Assembly (NCBI GenBank): GCA_947484245.1
Contig: CANKOT010000007.1
Location: forward strand, 1-45,088
Length of the DNA: 45,088 nucleotides
DNA from: Comamonadaceae bacterium
GTDB taxonomy: Bacteria; Pseudomonadota; Gammaproteobacteria; Burkholderiales; Burkholderiaceae
Direction: 5' to 3'
Position 1 is the stretch's first letter; the number at the start of each line of letters is the position of its first letter. The notes beneath the pieces were generated by a model. The model was not told the origin of the DNA and ran no database searches. It worked only from the letters and a program-made list of their open reading frames with translations. Shown piece after piece: positions 43,744-45,088 of the stretch. The position numbers and the translations under genes were made by a program.

Positions 43744-44355
43744 ATGTTGCTTGAAGTTGAATCCTCTCAATTGGTTTTGGTCGATTACCAATTGAAGTTA
43801 ATGCCTGCCATGAAGGATGCTCAAAGTGTTTGGCAACGAGCAGAGGTTTTGGCCCGTGCTGCCAAATTGCTTCGTGTGCCAGTCTGGGCAACAGAGCAAA
43901 ATCCTTCTGGCTTGGGTGAGATTTCCCCAGAGATTCGCCAGCATTGTCAAAGAGTGCTGGCCAAAATGGCTTTCAGTGCTGTGGAGGAGGGTTTGGGGGA
44001 ATGGTTAAGCCCGCCCGCACCTGCTGTTTCCAAGGGCAATGCCAGAAGTCTGCCGCGTCATTTGCAAAAGTCTCCCGAGCCGGACACGGGCCCTTCGGTG
44101 GTGATCGCAGGCTGCGAGGCCCATGTTTGTTTGCTTCAAACGGCTTTGGACTTGCTCGAAGACGAATTTGATGTCTGGGTGGTCACTGACGCCTGCGCTT
44201 CACGCTCAGACCGAGATCGAGACGCTGCGTTTGATCGTTTGGCCGGTGCAGGCGCCGAATTGTTAACCACTGAAATGGTTTTGTTTGAGTGGCTTCGGTC
44301 TGCAGAAAACCCAGACTTCAAAGAAATTCAGACTTGGATCAAGGCCTTGCCTTAA
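43744..44355 (+). CDS. Isochorismatase-family cysteine hydrolase
   Basis: A 203-residue hydrolase of the isochorismatase-like fold. The triad is visible as D14 (LVDYQLKL), K74 (LAKMAFSA) and C129 (AGCEAHVCLLQTAL), the last preceded by the usual cis-peptide segment. It resembles the YcaC/ISOC-type subgroup, whose substrates are mostly unknown. A Pro/Ser-rich insert at residues about 88-117 (PPAPAVSKGNARSLPRHLQK) sits between the second and third catalytic blocks; many relatives lack it. The start has AAGG at usable spacing. Confidence 0.88.
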   Translation: MLLEVESSQLVLVDYQLKLMPAMKDAQSVWQRAEVLARAAKLLRVPVWATEQNPSGLGEISPEIRQHCQRVLAKMAFSAVEEGLGEWLSPPAPAVSKGNARSLPRHLQKSPEPDTGPSVVIAGCEAHVCLLQTALDLLEDEFDVWVVTDACASRSDRDRDAAFDRLAGAGAELLTTEMVLFEWLRSAENPDFKEIQTWIKALP

Positions 44356-44530
44356 TTTTGAAAAGGCCTCTTGATTGAAAGTCAGTTTACAGCAAGTCCA
44401 TCATGAATAATTATGAATTCAGAAGGCGGGCACCATTCACAAGAGTTGCCTGCATCGTTTGCCTTTCATTGATTGCAAAATAGAGCCGCTTATTGCCAAG
44501 ATTTGGCCGGCAGCGGATAGAGGAGACACC

Positions 44531-45088
44531 ATGGGTCAGTTTTCAGATTTTCACCAAAGTTCAATTCAAGACCGTAATGCGTTCTGGGCACAACAAGCTC
44601 AACACATTGATTGGCACAAAGTGCCAACAGAAATTTGCGACTACAGCAACCCGCCATTTGCCAAATGGTTCAAGGGGGGTGAGACCAACCTGTGTCACAA
44701 CGCCGTCGATCGCCATTTAAAAGACCGAGGTGATCAAGCTGCTTTGATCTTTGTCTCCACCGAAACCGACCAAGAGCGCACTTACACCTACAAGCAATTG
44801 CATGCGGAAGTGCAGTGCATGGCCGCTTCCTTGTTGTCATTGGGCGTGAAAAAAGGCGACCGTGTTTTGATTTATATGCCCATGATTGCAGAGGCTTCCT
44901 TTGCCATGTTGGCATGTGCGCGCATTGGTGCCATTCACTCTGTGGTGTTTGGTGGATTCGCGTCTGGTTCTTTGGCTTCGCGAATTGAAGACGCCAGTCC
45001 CAAAGTCATTGTCAGTGCCGATGCGGGTTCTCGGGGCGGCAAAGTCGTTGTCTACAAACCCTTGTTAGATGAGGCCATTCGTTTGTCA
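44531..45088 (+). CDS. prpE: Propionate-CoA ligase-like acyl-CoA synthetase, N-terminal part (cut by window edge)
   Basis: An AMP-forming acyl-CoA synthetase of which 186 codons are in the window; the frame is open to the right edge. The ATG has GAGGAG at ideal spacing. Visible are an acetyl-CoA-synthetase-type N-terminus (FWAQQAQHIDWHKVPTEICD), TYTYKQLHAEV, GDRVLIYMPMIAEA, the block HSVVFGGFASGSLASRIEDA and SADAGSRGGKVVVYKPLLDEA. The last two are closer to propionate-CoA ligases (PrpE) than to acetate-specific Acs. The ATP loop and acyl pocket lie outside, so substrate is uncertain. The preceding 175 bases (44356-44530) hold no gene; they must carry its promoter. Confidence 0.85.
   Translation, partial: MGQFSDFHQSSIQDRNAFWAQQAQHIDWHKVPTEICDYSNPPFAKWFKGGETNLCHNAVDRHLKDRGDQAALIFVSTETDQERTYTYKQLHAEVQCMAASLLSLGVKKGDRVLIYMPMIAEASFAMLACARIGAIHSVVFGGFASGSLASRIEDASPKVIVSADAGSRGGKVVVYKPLLDEAIRLS

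Overview
The window reads as an ordinary stretch of a betaproteobacterial chromosome, most likely order Burkholderiales and family Comamonadaceae (a Limnohabitans- or Rhodoferax-like freshwater type). This assignment is inference. It rests on gene content and order: exbB-exbD-lpxK-trm112-kdsB-adk in a row, a homodimeric-type pyruvate dehydrogenase operon whose E3 carries its own lipoyl domain, class 2 PyrD, ArgA with fused kinase and acetyltransferase domains, and moderate GC with dense coding on both strands. I see no phage, insertion sequence, CRISPR array, toxin-antitoxin pair or integrase. Two tRNA genes are present, with no sign of an integrated element beside them.

Layout. 1-5.6 kb: tail of dsbB, argA and the large helicase hrpA. 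5.6-11.2 kb (minus strand): a branched-chain-amino-acid-type ABC importer (binding protein, two permeases, two ATPases) ending in a short CaiB/BaiF CoA-transferase. 11.27-11.47 kb: tRNA-Arg(UCU) and tRNA-Pro(UGG). 11.5-18.1 kb (minus strand): an acyl-CoA catabolic block, in transcription order D-2-hydroxyacid dehydrogenase, 3-hydroxyacyl-CoA dehydrogenase, enoyl-CoA hydratase/isomerase, Crp/Fnr regulator, phosphotransferase-fold kinase and ACAD11-like acyl-CoA dehydrogenase. 18.2-20.3 kb: lexA with a small downstream gene, and a divergent asparaginase; two LexA-type boxes lie between lexA and the asparaginase. 20.3-24.2 kb: adk, kdsB, trm112-like gene, lpxK, exbD, exbB. 24.5-34 kb: xseA, sodB, an SDR, an L-2-hydroxyglutarate-dehydrogenase-like flavoprotein, pyrD, rpiA, prlC and folD. 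33.4-43 kb: a FixLJ-like two-component system divergent from aceE-aceF-lpdA. 43-45 kb: an NlpC/P60 hydrolase, an isochorismatase-like hydrolase and the start of a propionate-type acyl-CoA synthetase.

How it fits together. The most interesting part is 5.6-18.1 kb. The kinase-fold protein and the acyl-CoA dehydrogenase are the two halves of human ACAD10/ACAD11 and resemble LvaA and LvaC of the Pseudomonas levulinate pathway. They sit with beta-oxidation enzymes and a local Crp-type regulator, and beyond the tRNAs lie an organic-acid/amino-acid-type importer and a CoA-transferase. I infer a route for taking up and oxidising a hydroxylated or branched carboxylic acid; the substrate cannot be read from sequence. 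Other points worth checking are the tandem LexA boxes shared by lexA and asparaginase, the small gene behind lexA, a terminator hairpin between the binding-protein gene and the permease genes, and the PAS-histidine kinase system facing the pyruvate dehydrogenase operon.
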